In this document: piece after piece, positions 1 to 6,624 of the stretch
Layout: each line of letters starts with the position of its first letter
Position numbering within the stretch: the first letter of the stretch is position 1
NCBI GenBank assembly: GCA_963803545.1
Contig: CAWDMX010000004.1
Location: 434,001-498,000, forward strand
Length of the DNA stretch: 64,000 nt
Origin: Legionella_C sp963803545
GTDB lineage: Bacteria; Pseudomonadota; Gammaproteobacteria; Legionellales; Legionellaceae
Reading direction: 5' to 3'
Program-made: the position numbers and the translations under genes
The notes under the pieces: model-generated
The model's database searches: none
Seen by the model: only the letters and a program-made list of their open reading frames with translations
What the model was told of the DNA's origin: nothing

Positions 1-1
1 G

Positions 2-172
2 GGTGAATTACAAATTAAATTAATGAACCATGGTGATACAACTGAGGTTGCTTTACCTGTTCCCCCTGAAAATGCAATTGTTTATCCAAATCCCAATCGT
101 GGTTATTTTTGTGACCGCATCCCTAACAGCACATTAGTAGAGTTGTATGATGTCGATAGAAATTCTGATTAA
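2..172 (+). CDS. C-terminal tail of an unrecognised protein (5' end outside window)
   Basis: An open frame enters from the left edge and ends at the TAA at 170-172, giving the last 56 residues of a longer protein. The tail is hydrophilic, rich in Asn, Pro and Asp, and ends LYDVDRNSD. I do not recognise a family. Its stop lies 26 bases inside the next gene, which looks like a SUKH-type protein. That overlap, with a SUKH-like gene directly downstream, is the usual arrangement of a polymorphic toxin C-terminus and its immunity gene. The toxin reading is inference from context only. Confidence 0.45.
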   Translation, partial: GELQIKLMNHGDTTEVALPVPPENAIVYPNPNRGYFCDRIPNSTLVELYDVDRNSD

Positions 173-596
173 TAAAATCAATCACTGGTTAAAGAAATAT
201 GAAGCCCCCGGACTTCCATCTCAGGCAAGTGATGCGGAGATTTTGAAGTTCAAAAACGAAATCAAAGATAAATTTAATTATATAATTCCATCAGCATTTG
301 AAAGACTGTTATCTTATTCAAATGGCGTATTGTTTAATGGCTTGGTTATTTGGCCAACTGAAAAATATTGGCTTTTTCAAGAATCTTTCGTGGAAGCTAA
401 TATTAATTTACGAGATTCATTTGATGAAAGATTTCTATACCTTGGAAACAGGGATGAAGAGCTTTATATTTACAACCCCGAAACAATGACGTATCAAGGA
501 ATTGAATATATTGGTGATACGGCATGGGTAGAGTTCAATGAGTTTGAAGAAATGCTTGCGTTTATGCTCAACAGGTCATTAGAGTTAGATGATTAA
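147..596 (+). CDS. SUKH/SMI1-KNR4-like (YrhA-type) protein, possible immunity protein
   Basis: A small acidic cytoplasmic protein of 149 residues. Residues about 47-67 carry the SUKH-like signature: IIPSAFERLL, then YSNGVLFNGL and a WP turn. This resembles the 'lP..y..fL...NG' core of SMI1/KNR4 superfamily proteins, and the C-terminus is an acidic helix. SUKH proteins are commonly immunity proteins that bind a nuclease or other toxin encoded just upstream, although YrhA-type members have no proven role. The start is ATGATG (147 or 150). It overlaps the preceding frame by 26 bases and is followed after 2 bases by the next start, so all three frames may be co-transcribed. The family call is from motif memory, not a search. 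Confidence 0.6.
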   Translation: MMSIEILINKINHWLKKYEAPGLPSQASDAEILKFKNEIKDKFNYIIPSAFERLLSYSNGVLFNGLVIWPTEKYWLFQESFVEANINLRDSFDERFLYLGNRDEELYIYNPETMTYQGIEYIGDTAWVEFNEFEEMLAFMLNRSLELDD

Positions 597-598
597 AT

Positions 599-1924
599 AT
601 GAAACATTTATATCATGCGCACCCAATGCTCGAACCCACCAATTATGACTTAAATCCAGAAGCTGCAAGTAATTTTCTTAGCGGAAATCAATTAAAAGTC
701 TACGAGTTATTATGGCGATCAGCAGTTGCCACCAATCTCGATGGACCAGTGATCAGAATCCACCAACTAAGCAAAACTGTCAGCGAACAGGTATCGTTGC
801 GTTTAAATTGGAAAGAGGTGTTAGAACCTGGATGGTGTGAATTAATTTCAACAAAATTTGCTGAGGGATGCTTAGGAGAGGGTGTTTTTTTTAGTTATAA
901 AAATATACCGTCGGTAATACCGAAGTATAATAAAAACTGTCTATTTTCCAGCTCAGAAACTCAACCTATTGATTTTGCTATTTCTGAGGGTACCAATACA
1001 AGTATTCAGGTAAAAGCAGCGCCTCATAAGTATCTAACCTATGCTTCTTTACTTGATAAAATGGTAGCGTACAAAGTAGCAAAACCATCCACATACGCCA
1101 ACGCTTTAAATTCAGTAATAAAAAATAATTTGTTATTGAAAGATGGAACCTCCCTATTTGTTTCTTCAAATGGGGCAGCAATTCATGAGAAAATTTTAAA
1201 ACTTCCAGACAAAGAACAGGTAAATTGCAACTTATCATACGATATAGAAACAGCGATAGAACAAATTGAACAGAATTCAAGCGCTGCAGGCAGCTTGCTT
1301 AATCAATTTTGTCAACAGCTATTCAATTGCGATGCTGGATTAGCAAAATGGATAGATGAGCTCGAACTTGATGGACAGATATTAACAATTACGCACGACA
1401 ATAATAAATTAGTATCTTCAGATGATGAGCAAAACACGCGAGTAATTGAAGAACAGAAAGAGATGCAAGCTTCTTCATTAGATCATATCGTTGAGAAAGT
1501 CCAAAATTTTTCAAAAATAAATTGGCAAGAGCATGCCTGGAATGATTACTCGTTCACCAGTACTATATTAGATAAATTATTTTTAGGGCGATTGAAGACT
1601 CGTAAGGCACGCCGATTAGATACATTAAAAGAACGAGTATTCGAAGAGCATATTAGTGATTTTGTCAGTATTGTACATATTGGCCTTTGTGGCTCTATAC
1701 CCAGGATAGATATGCTCAAATATGCTGAATTTTATATACTGACAGATAGAACTAAAGGTTTTGGATATCTGGAAAATCTTAAATTGCTTTACCACAAAGA
1801 TATCTATGAACTCAGTTTTGAAGAAATAAAAAAATCTTTAGTCTATGGATTGCATGAAATTCAGATTCGTTGTATGACGCTGGATTTTGATGCTGATAGT
1901 TTTTTAGAAGTTGAATTTGAGTAA
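599..1924 (+). CDS. Topoisomerase IA-like protein lacking the TOPRIM and active-site tyrosine half
   Basis: A 441-residue protein whose first 200 residues align by eye with the part of bacterial topoisomerase I that follows the active tyrosine. HPMLEPTNYDL (8-18) matches the family's AHEAIRPTD, QLKVYELLWRSAVAT (31-45) matches the KLYELIWRRFVAS stretch, and YLTYASLLDKM to KPSTYANAL (145-170) matches the YTEASLVKxLE..GIGRPSTYA block. The TOPRIM domain and the active Tyr lie before this segment in real topoisomerases and are absent, and the Arg of AIRPT is Glu here. Residues 270-441 have no zinc fingers and are unrecognised. The frame is intact over 1.3 kb, so it is either a divergent standalone pseudo-enzyme or a 5'-truncated gene that stayed open. 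Strand cleavage activity is unlikely. The ATG lies 2 bases after the SUKH-like stop. Confidence 0.55.
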   Translation: MKHLYHAHPMLEPTNYDLNPEAASNFLSGNQLKVYELLWRSAVATNLDGPVIRIHQLSKTVSEQVSLRLNWKEVLEPGWCELISTKFAEGCLGEGVFFSYKNIPSVIPKYNKNCLFSSSETQPIDFAISEGTNTSIQVKAAPHKYLTYASLLDKMVAYKVAKPSTYANALNSVIKNNLLLKDGTSLFVSSNGAAIHEKILKLPDKEQVNCNLSYDIETAIEQIEQNSSAAGSLLNQFCQQLFNCDAGLAKWIDELELDGQILTITHDNNKLVSSDDEQNTRVIEEQKEMQASSLDHIVEKVQNFSKINWQEHAWNDYSFTSTILDKLFLGRLKTRKARRLDTLKERVFEEHISDFVSIVHIGLCGSIPRIDMLKYAEFYILTDRTKGFGYLENLKLLYHKDIYELSFEEIKKSLVYGLHEIQIRCMTLDFDADSFLEVEFE

Positions 1925-2049
1925 TATTCAGCCTAGCTAATACTCTGCTTTAAATTAATATATACGTTTCGCGAATGAAAATTAGGGATTTTTTTAAAAA
2001 AAATCTTGCAATATAAATTAATGAGATCATGCTATGGGGCATGAACTAA

Positions 2050-2256
2050 CTCACTCTCACACCATCAGAAATCATCACTCTGAGGCAAGCGCACTATGCC
2101 TGCAAAGACAAACGTACCGCAGATCGAATAAAGGCTGTTTATTCTCTAGGGATAGGCTTCACAGTAGCGGATGTCGTAAATATTTTGATGTTGGATGAAG
2201 AAACGCTGCGCAATTATGTAAAACGGTATCAATCAGGTGTATTAGTCGCAACTTGA
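2050..2256 (+). pseudogene. IS630-type transposase N-terminal remnant
   Basis: There is no start codon and a stop precedes the frame, but 2050-2253 translates to LTPSEIITLRQAHYACKDK followed by RTADRIKAVYSLG and a VADVVNIL..DEETLRNYVKRY block. This is the helix-turn-helix start of IS630-type transposases. The frame stops at 2254-2256, where the left end of the IS481-like element begins, so the rest was lost or displaced by that insertion. Confidence 0.5.
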
Positions 2257-3426
2257 TCTGACATTACCTCTTGACTGAAAGAGAGTTACCCGTTTTGATA
2301 AAGGTTCTGAATCTTAAAATCAAAACAAAAAGGAAACTCTCTATGTTACATACTAACAACCCAATTATTAAACATAAAGCGGGATTATTAAATTTAGCGA
2401 AAGAATTAGGAAATGTGTCTAGAGCCTGCAAGGTGATGGGCGTCTCCCGCGACACATTCTATCGGTATCAAGAGCTAGTTGAGGAAGGAGGGATTGATGC
2501 CCTAATCAACAAGTCTCGCCGAGCACCGAATATAAAGAATCGTGTTGATGAAGTTACTGAGCAAGCGGTATTGAATTATACGATTGAACAACCAGCCCAT
2601 GGCCAGCATCGAACAAGTAATGAGCTAAGAAAGTTAGGTGTATTCGTTTCAGGTAGTGGTGTTCGCTCAATTTGGATACGCAATAATCTGGAAAATTTTA
2701 AAAAGCGATTAAAAGCCCTTGAGGATAAAATTGCTCATGATGGGATTATTCTCAATGATGCTCAAGTTGCAGCTCTTGAGAAGAAAAAACATGATGATGA
2801 GGCCTGTGGGGAAATAGAAACGGCACATCCTGGTTACCTTGGTTCACAAGATAGCTTTTACGTAGGGAATCTGAAAGGCGTTGGAAGCATTTACCAACAA
2901 ACATTTGTTGATACTTACAGCAAAGTGGCTTTCGCTAAGCTCTATACAACTAAAACCCCGATTACTGCAGCAGATATCCTTAACGATAAGGTTTTACCTT
3001 TCTTCGAAGAGCATAAACTACCTATGTTGCGTATATTAACGGATAGAGGTACAGCGTATTGTGGGCGAGTCGAACAACATGATTATCAGCTCTATTTAGC
3101 GATTAATGACATTGACCATACTAAGACAAAAGCGATGTCACCTCAAACAAATGGGATTTGCGAGCGATTTCACAAAACCATTTTAAATGAGTTTTATCAG
3201 ATAACATTTAGGAAAAAACTGTACTCCTCGCTGGAAGAGCTACAAAAAGATCTGGATGAATGGATTCATTATTATAATAATGCGCGCACTCATCAAGGAA
3301 AGATGTGCTGTGGACGAACTCCTCAGGACACGTTAATTGATGGTAAATCGATTTGGGCGGAGAAAAATTTAGCTCAAATCTAAACTGACAGACGCCTTTG
3401 AAAAACGGGAAACTGTCCGATCAAGT
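2251..3426 (+). mobile_element. IS481-like insertion sequence, apparently complete
   Basis: The element carries one intact transposase gene between imperfect terminal inverted repeats. The left end reads ACTTGATCTGACATTACC from 2251. The right end, reverse-complemented from 3426, reads ACTTGATCGGACAGTTTCCC. Exact end positions are uncertain by a few bases and I could not identify a target duplication. On the left it abuts an IS630-like remnant. On the right it abuts a CRISPR relic about 21 bases before the first repeat, so its insertion or a linked deletion probably removed the rest of that array. Confidence 0.7.
2343..3383 (+). CDS. IS481-like transposase
   Basis: DDE recombinase that cuts and joins the ends of its own element. 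I chose the ATG at 2343 (346 aa), which follows an AGGAAA ribosome site, rather than the upstream in-frame start at 2271 that lies close to the terminal repeat. A helix-turn-helix sits near residues 20-45 (NVSRACKVMGVSRDTFYRY). The catalytic triad appears as D170 (SQDSFYVG), D234 (ILTDRGTAYCG) and E274 (NGICERFHKTILNEF), with a typical integrase-core C-terminus (YNNARTHQG). No stops or frameshifts are visible, so it may be functional. Confidence 0.85.
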   Translation: MLHTNNPIIKHKAGLLNLAKELGNVSRACKVMGVSRDTFYRYQELVEEGGIDALINKSRRAPNIKNRVDEVTEQAVLNYTIEQPAHGQHRTSNELRKLGVFVSGSGVRSIWIRNNLENFKKRLKALEDKIAHDGIILNDAQVAALEKKKHDDEACGEIETAHPGYLGSQDSFYVGNLKGVGSIYQQTFVDTYSKVAFAKLYTTKTPITAADILNDKVLPFFEEHKLPMLRILTDRGTAYCGRVEQHDYQLYLAINDIDHTKTKAMSPQTNGICERFHKTILNEFYQITFRKKLYSSLEELQKDLDEWIHYYNNARTHQGKMCCGRTPQDTLIDGKSIWAEKNLAQI

Positions 3427-3447
3427 CTGAGCTACTACAGCTTTGGC

Positions 3448-3537
3448 GTCTTCTCCACGCACGTGGAGGTGTTTCTACCCCTATATCTTTGGGTGTAGCA
3501 GTAGAGTTGTCTTCTCCACGCACGTGGAGGTGTTTCT
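3448..3537. CRISPR. Two-repeat CRISPR relic, type I-E-like repeat
   Basis: Two identical 29-base repeats lie at 3448-3476 and 3509-3537, separated by a 32-base unique spacer (3477-3508), a 61-base period. Each repeat starts GTCTTC, holds the palindromic core CTCCACGCACGTGGAG and ends GGTGTTTCT. Length, hairpin core and spacing fit type I-E repeats. Upstream only about 21 bases remain before the IS481-like right end, possibly part of another spacer. Downstream the sequence passes directly into a broken transposase with no third repeat. No cas gene or leader is visible in the window, so this is most likely an inactive remnant. Array direction cannot be decided. Confidence 0.7.
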
Positions 3538-3905
3538 GCTTCAAGCGCTTGAAAATCAAATTAAGGCACGTCGAAACTCAACGGCAATGGTCTGATAAGG
3601 CAATTGCAAGAACCACGCCTTTACGGATGGGGTTCTTCTCTATTGTCACACTCGTGGCTTATAGCATGTAGTATTCATCAAGCGAAAGCGCTTGTCCGCA
3701 TGGAAACGGCATCTTGGTACTACAAGAAAGAAGAATTAACTTTTTCAGATATCCTCTCGATTGTCAGGCGCTCAATTTGGGCTGCAAAGTATTTTTCAAA
3801 GTTTGAAAATCAACCGGATTTGCATAAATACCCGGGTAATCGTCCCTAAAAATAATTGATGCCAAAAGTAGAATTTTCTCGTACCCTTTACGCAGGAGAT
3901 TCTGC

Positions 3906-4169
3906 ATGAAAAAATCAAAATTTAGTGACAGTCAAATTATGTCGATCATCAAGCAAAGTGAAGCAGGCGTACCTGTTCCAGAACTTTGTCGTGAACATGG
4001 CATGAGTTCAGCAACGTTTTATAAATGGCGTGCAAAATATGGTGGCCTGGACTTGCCGATGATGACCCGACTAAAAGAGCTCGAGTCTGAAAATGCTCGT
4101 TTGAAGAAGATGTACGCTGAAGAGCGCCTAAAATCTGAGATTCTTCGCGAGGTGCTTGAAAAAAAGTAG
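3906..4169 (+). CDS. IS3-family OrfA, copy 1
   Basis: 87-residue DNA-binding subunit of the transposase. Residues 5-50 form the Tnp_1 helix-turn-helix (FSDSQIMSIIKQSEAGVPV, then GMSSATFYKWRAKYGG). Residues 58-87 form a leucine-zipper-like coiled coil. A GGAGA ribosome site precedes the ATG. The gene ends GAA-AAA-AAG-TAG, and A-AAA-AAG is a classic slippery heptamer. A -1 slip enters an open frame that continues without a stop into orfB, giving the OrfAB transposase. Confidence 0.9.
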   Translation: MKKSKFSDSQIMSIIKQSEAGVPVPELCREHGMSSATFYKWRAKYGGLDLPMMTRLKELESENARLKKMYAEERLKSEILREVLEKK

Positions 4170-4207
4170 TTAAGCCATCCAGTCGAAAGCAGCTTGCACA
4201 GAAAGCC

Positions 4208-4993
4208 GTGCAGGAAAAATTTATCTCCGTACGGATGGCCTGTTGTTTATTTAGCATCAGTGAAACTTGCTATCGTTACCAATTGAAGCTGAATGATGAA
4301 AATGCTCATATTGCAAACTGGTTGTTGCATTTGACTGAAAATAATCGCAATTGGGGTTTTGGCCTTTGTTTTTTATATTTGCGTAACGTTAAAGGTTACA
4401 AATGGAACCATAAGCGTGTTTATCGTATTTATAGAGAGCTCGAGCTGAATTTAAGAATCAAACCCAAAAAGCGGTTAATTAGGGAAAAGCCAGAGGCGCT
4501 AACGGTTCCTCAAGCAATAAACGAATGCTGGTCAATGGATTTTATGCATGATCAGTTACAAAACGGGCGTAGTTATCGTTTATTTAACGTGATTGATGAC
4601 TTCAATCGAGAAGGCCTTACCATTGAAGCTGACTTCTCTTTGCCTGCTGAGCGTGTGATTAGGGCGCTTGATCAGGTTATTGAGTGGCGTGGTAAGCCTT
4701 TTCAGATACGTTGTGATAATGGACCTGAATATATCAGTCACTTGCTTACACAATGGGCTGAAAAACACAAAATAACGCTATTGTTTATTCAGCCAGGCAA
4801 CCCACAACAAAATGCCTATGTTGAGCGTTATAACAGAACCGTACGATATGATTGGTTAAACCAGTATTTATTTAGTACGATCGAGGAAGTTCAGAATATG
4901 GCCACAAAATGGTTGTGGTCTTATAACAACGAACGGCCTAACATGGCGATTGGAGGTATACCGCCCAGACAAAAACTGAAATTAGTAGCTTAG
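4208..4993 (+). CDS. IS3-family OrfB (catalytic part), copy 1
   Basis: 261 residues from the first ATG, but the frame is open back to the slippery A-AAA-AAG at 4160-4166, so the natural product is probably the -1 fusion OrfAB. The rve integrase core has D111 (WSMDFMHDQ), D170 (IRCDNGPEYIS) and E206 (NAYVERYNRTVR), the DD(35)E pattern of the IS3 family. It appears intact. Confidence 0.9.
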   Translation: MQEKFISVRMACCLFSISETCYRYQLKLNDENAHIANWLLHLTENNRNWGFGLCFLYLRNVKGYKWNHKRVYRIYRELELNLRIKPKKRLIREKPEALTVPQAINECWSMDFMHDQLQNGRSYRLFNVIDDFNREGLTIEADFSLPAERVIRALDQVIEWRGKPFQIRCDNGPEYISHLLTQWAEKHKITLLFIQPGNPQQNAYVERYNRTVRYDWLNQYLFSTIEEVQNMATKWLWSYNNERPNMAIGGIPPRQKLKLVA

Positions 4994-5084
4994 TTTCTAC
5001 TTTTAGCGTCAGTTAAAAATGGGGGGATTACCCCCGGATGAAACGATTAATACTTTGATTTACCAGCTCTCATTAGCGGCCTAA

Positions 5085-5180
5085 ATGGCTAAAGTTGAGG
5101 TCCACTCACAATAAATTTATTGACCAATTATTAACTTTTATGTATAATAAATTTTCTATTGGTTTGTAGGAGAGATAATT
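5085..5180. other. Short intergenic promoter region
   Basis: AT-rich stretch between the broken transposase and the 306-residue gene. It holds an AGGAGA ribosome site at about 5168-5173 and a TATAAT-like TATAATAAA around 5143-5151 that may be the -10 of that gene. The promoter call is weak. Confidence 0.3.
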
Positions 5181-6101
5181 ATGTGGGTCAAACAAGGCAA
5201 TTTTAAGGTTTCTTGTGCTAGTGGGGGTGCACTTAATCGTCAGGTATGTTATAAAAATTCCGAGCAGCCTAAGCAAGAAATTTCTTTGTTAGGTTATGAC
5301 GATAACATTATAGTAATATCTATAGAAGCGTCTACTGGCAAAGTGCTTAAACCATTGATTAACGCACTTAGTGAAGCAGGATTTTTCGCGGAAAAGAGAT
5401 TTGGAGTTCCGATTTTGATGCTTTCCTTTGAACCTTCTGAGCATCACTATGTAAATAAATATTTAAACATCATAGATAGGTTTATACCGATAAAAACTAT
5501 ACAAAAAGAAATATTGGAAACATTTGGAATTAAAGCGATTGCTAATGAGGAAGAGTTCTATCAATCATTAAGTCAATTAATTGAACTAGGTGAGATAGCT
5601 AAAGCTCGATTAAACGTAAGCCAAATAGAACTTGATGATCATGTTTTATTTAAATTTGCAGGATTACTAAAGGATAATGGCTATTTTGCAGAGGCATTAG
5701 ATATATATCAAGACATACCCCAACAAAACGCTAACTATCAACAAGCTAATACGTATGCTGAAGAAATATTACTTGTTTATGCGGATAATGCTAAGTTTAG
5801 TCCCGAAGAAAAAGCAGAACATCTCGAAGCCAGGATTCGTTTTATGCTAAGAGCGAACGATCCCGACAAACAAAATGTTCTTGACCGTCACTTTGCAGAA
5901 TTAGCTCACGATACTGGCGTAGAAAGCAAGGTTACCAATATTGGAGTCACTGAAGACACTCTCATTAACCTCGCGCGCGCGATGGCTAAGATGCAACAAG
6001 AAATTCAACGCTTAAGCCACGAAAATCAGCAATTAACAAAGAGTGCTTCTGCAAATCAAAATGACGGAAATAATAGTCAATTTAGCCCACGAATGTTTTA
6101 A
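5181..6101 (+). CDS. Hypothetical protein with C-terminal coiled coil
   Basis: 306 residues, no signal peptide or membrane segment, so probably cytoplasmic or exported by a signal-less route. I do not recognise a family. Residues about 38-110 look like an alpha/beta domain (IIVISIEAS, then GKVLKPLINALSEAGFFAEK). Residues about 120-245 are helical and TPR-like in spacing (LLKDNGYFAEALDIYQDIP, then ANTYAEEILLVYAD). Residues about 255-290 form a Gln/Glu-rich coiled coil (MAKMQQEIQRLSHENQQL). The tail is Asn/Ser/Gln-rich and ends with Phe. The start follows AGGAGAGATAATT with good spacing, and a hairpin terminator follows, so it is a single-gene unit. The location among IS elements suggests accessory status. 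Confidence 0.65.
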   Translation: MWVKQGNFKVSCASGGALNRQVCYKNSEQPKQEISLLGYDDNIIVISIEASTGKVLKPLINALSEAGFFAEKRFGVPILMLSFEPSEHHYVNKYLNIIDRFIPIKTIQKEILETFGIKAIANEEEFYQSLSQLIELGEIAKARLNVSQIELDDHVLFKFAGLLKDNGYFAEALDIYQDIPQQNANYQQANTYAEEILLVYADNAKFSPEEKAEHLEARIRFMLRANDPDKQNVLDRHFAELAHDTGVESKVTNIGVTEDTLINLARAMAKMQQEIQRLSHENQQLTKSASANQNDGNNSQFSPRMF

Positions 6102-6136
6102 TAGCTTGTAGTTATAGAGCCTAGTCTTAATTTATT

Positions 6137-6170
6137 AAAACCTCATCATTTAAACTGTTGAGGTTTTCTG
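6137..6170 (+). terminator. Rho-independent terminator after the 306-aa gene
   Basis: Perfect 9-base stem AAAACCTCA / TGAGGTTTT (6137-6145 with 6159-6167) with a 13-base loop, 36 bases after the stop. The 3' arm itself supplies the TTTT tract. Confidence 0.6.
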
Positions 6171-6255
6171 CCTTATGAATGGATATTGAATAAGAACCCG
6201 ACGCGGCACATTCGTTCAACCGCAGGGTAAATTTTTAATGTGAGACACTTCATAC

Positions 6256-6285
6256 GGTAATCCTCCCAAAAAATAATGCATGCCA
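6256..6285 (+). repeat. Solo left end resembling the IS407-like terminal repeat
   Basis: GGTAATCCTCCC followed by AAAAAATAATG...ATGCCA resembles the left end of the complete elements (GGTAATCGTCCC, then TAAAAATAATTGATGCCA). No orfA follows. Instead an IS5-type tail begins within 20 bases. It is a relic of another related element. Confidence 0.4.
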
Positions 6286-6420
6286 GAAAAATGCCCATTT
6301 AAAAACAAAAGTTTATGCTCGGCTGTGGCGTGGTTAACAAAACAACCGCCCTTGGCATGCCTCAGAGTTTTGCGTTGCCTAAATCCGTTTATTGAAAACC
6401 AGTTAATCAGTAGTGCAACA
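6276..6420 (+). pseudogene. IS5-type transposase C-terminal remnant
   Basis: One frame reads MHARKMPI, a TAA stop, then KQKFMLGCGVVNKTTALGM and PQSFALP, the typical end of an IS5-type transposase ('ARR..K.E...GC.VLNRMT.LG.P'). The DNA is clearly related to 43563-43703, which carries the same stop at the same place. The rest of the transposase is missing here. The remaining sequence to 6624 shows nothing recognisable. Confidence 0.5.
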
Positions 6421-6624
6421 AAGTCTAAGCTAGTTAGGGCTTGCCTGCATGAATACCTTTACGGAGAGTAGCTAGGGTTAGCCTAAAATATTAGAGTAGG
6501 GTGCGGTTATTTTTTTGGGTGGTTGCTAAAGGCAATGGTAAGGATGAAACTTATAACCAGGTGCGTATTGTATAGTGAATTAGCTAGCTGTTATATTAGG
6601 TATTTGATAGCAATTGAGCAAATT

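Larger units (their letters stand above)
3835..5032 (+). mobile_element. IS3-family (IS407 group-like) element, copy 1, complete
   Basis: A 1198-base element with terminal inverted repeats beginning GGTAATC (left, 3835) and its complement GATTACC (right, 5032). Both ends share an inner AAAAGTAGAA block. The flanks carry the 4-base duplication CCCG at 3831-3834 and 5033-5036; 4 bases is usual for the IS407 group. It holds orfA and orfB in the -1 arrangement. Copies 2 and 3 have the same length. This copy differs from them by a few residues in OrfB (ANWLLHLTE instead of ADWLLRLTK). Confidence 0.9.
3538..5084 (+). pseudogene. Broken IS4/IS701-like transposase C-terminus, interrupted by the IS407-like element
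   Basis: Fragments in shifted frames give ETQRQWSDKAIARTTPLRMG then FFSIVTLVAYSM (about 3566-3668), followed in another frame by TASWYYKKEELTFSDILS and IVRRSIW (to 3834). These resemble the conserved C-terminus of DDE transposases of the IS4/IS701 type; the exact family is uncertain. The IS407-like element at 3835-5032 splits the last part. Removing it with one copy of the 4-base duplication CCCG rejoins TAC-CCG-GAT in frame and yields a tail ending KYPDETINTLIYQLSLAA, with stop TAA at 5082-5084. So there was an older frameshift, then an IS insertion. Confidence 0.6.

Noticed and set aside
978..1280. 100-residue minus-strand ORF inside the topoisomerase-like gene
   Set aside because: Shadow of the plus-strand coding sequence, no ribosome site.
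3489..3671. 60-residue ORF starting inside the CRISPR spacer
   Set aside because: It runs through a repeat and then follows one frame of the broken transposase; it is not a gene.
6280..6471. 63-residue ORF in the IS5-type remnant
   Set aside because: It lies in a different frame from the recognisable transposase tail.
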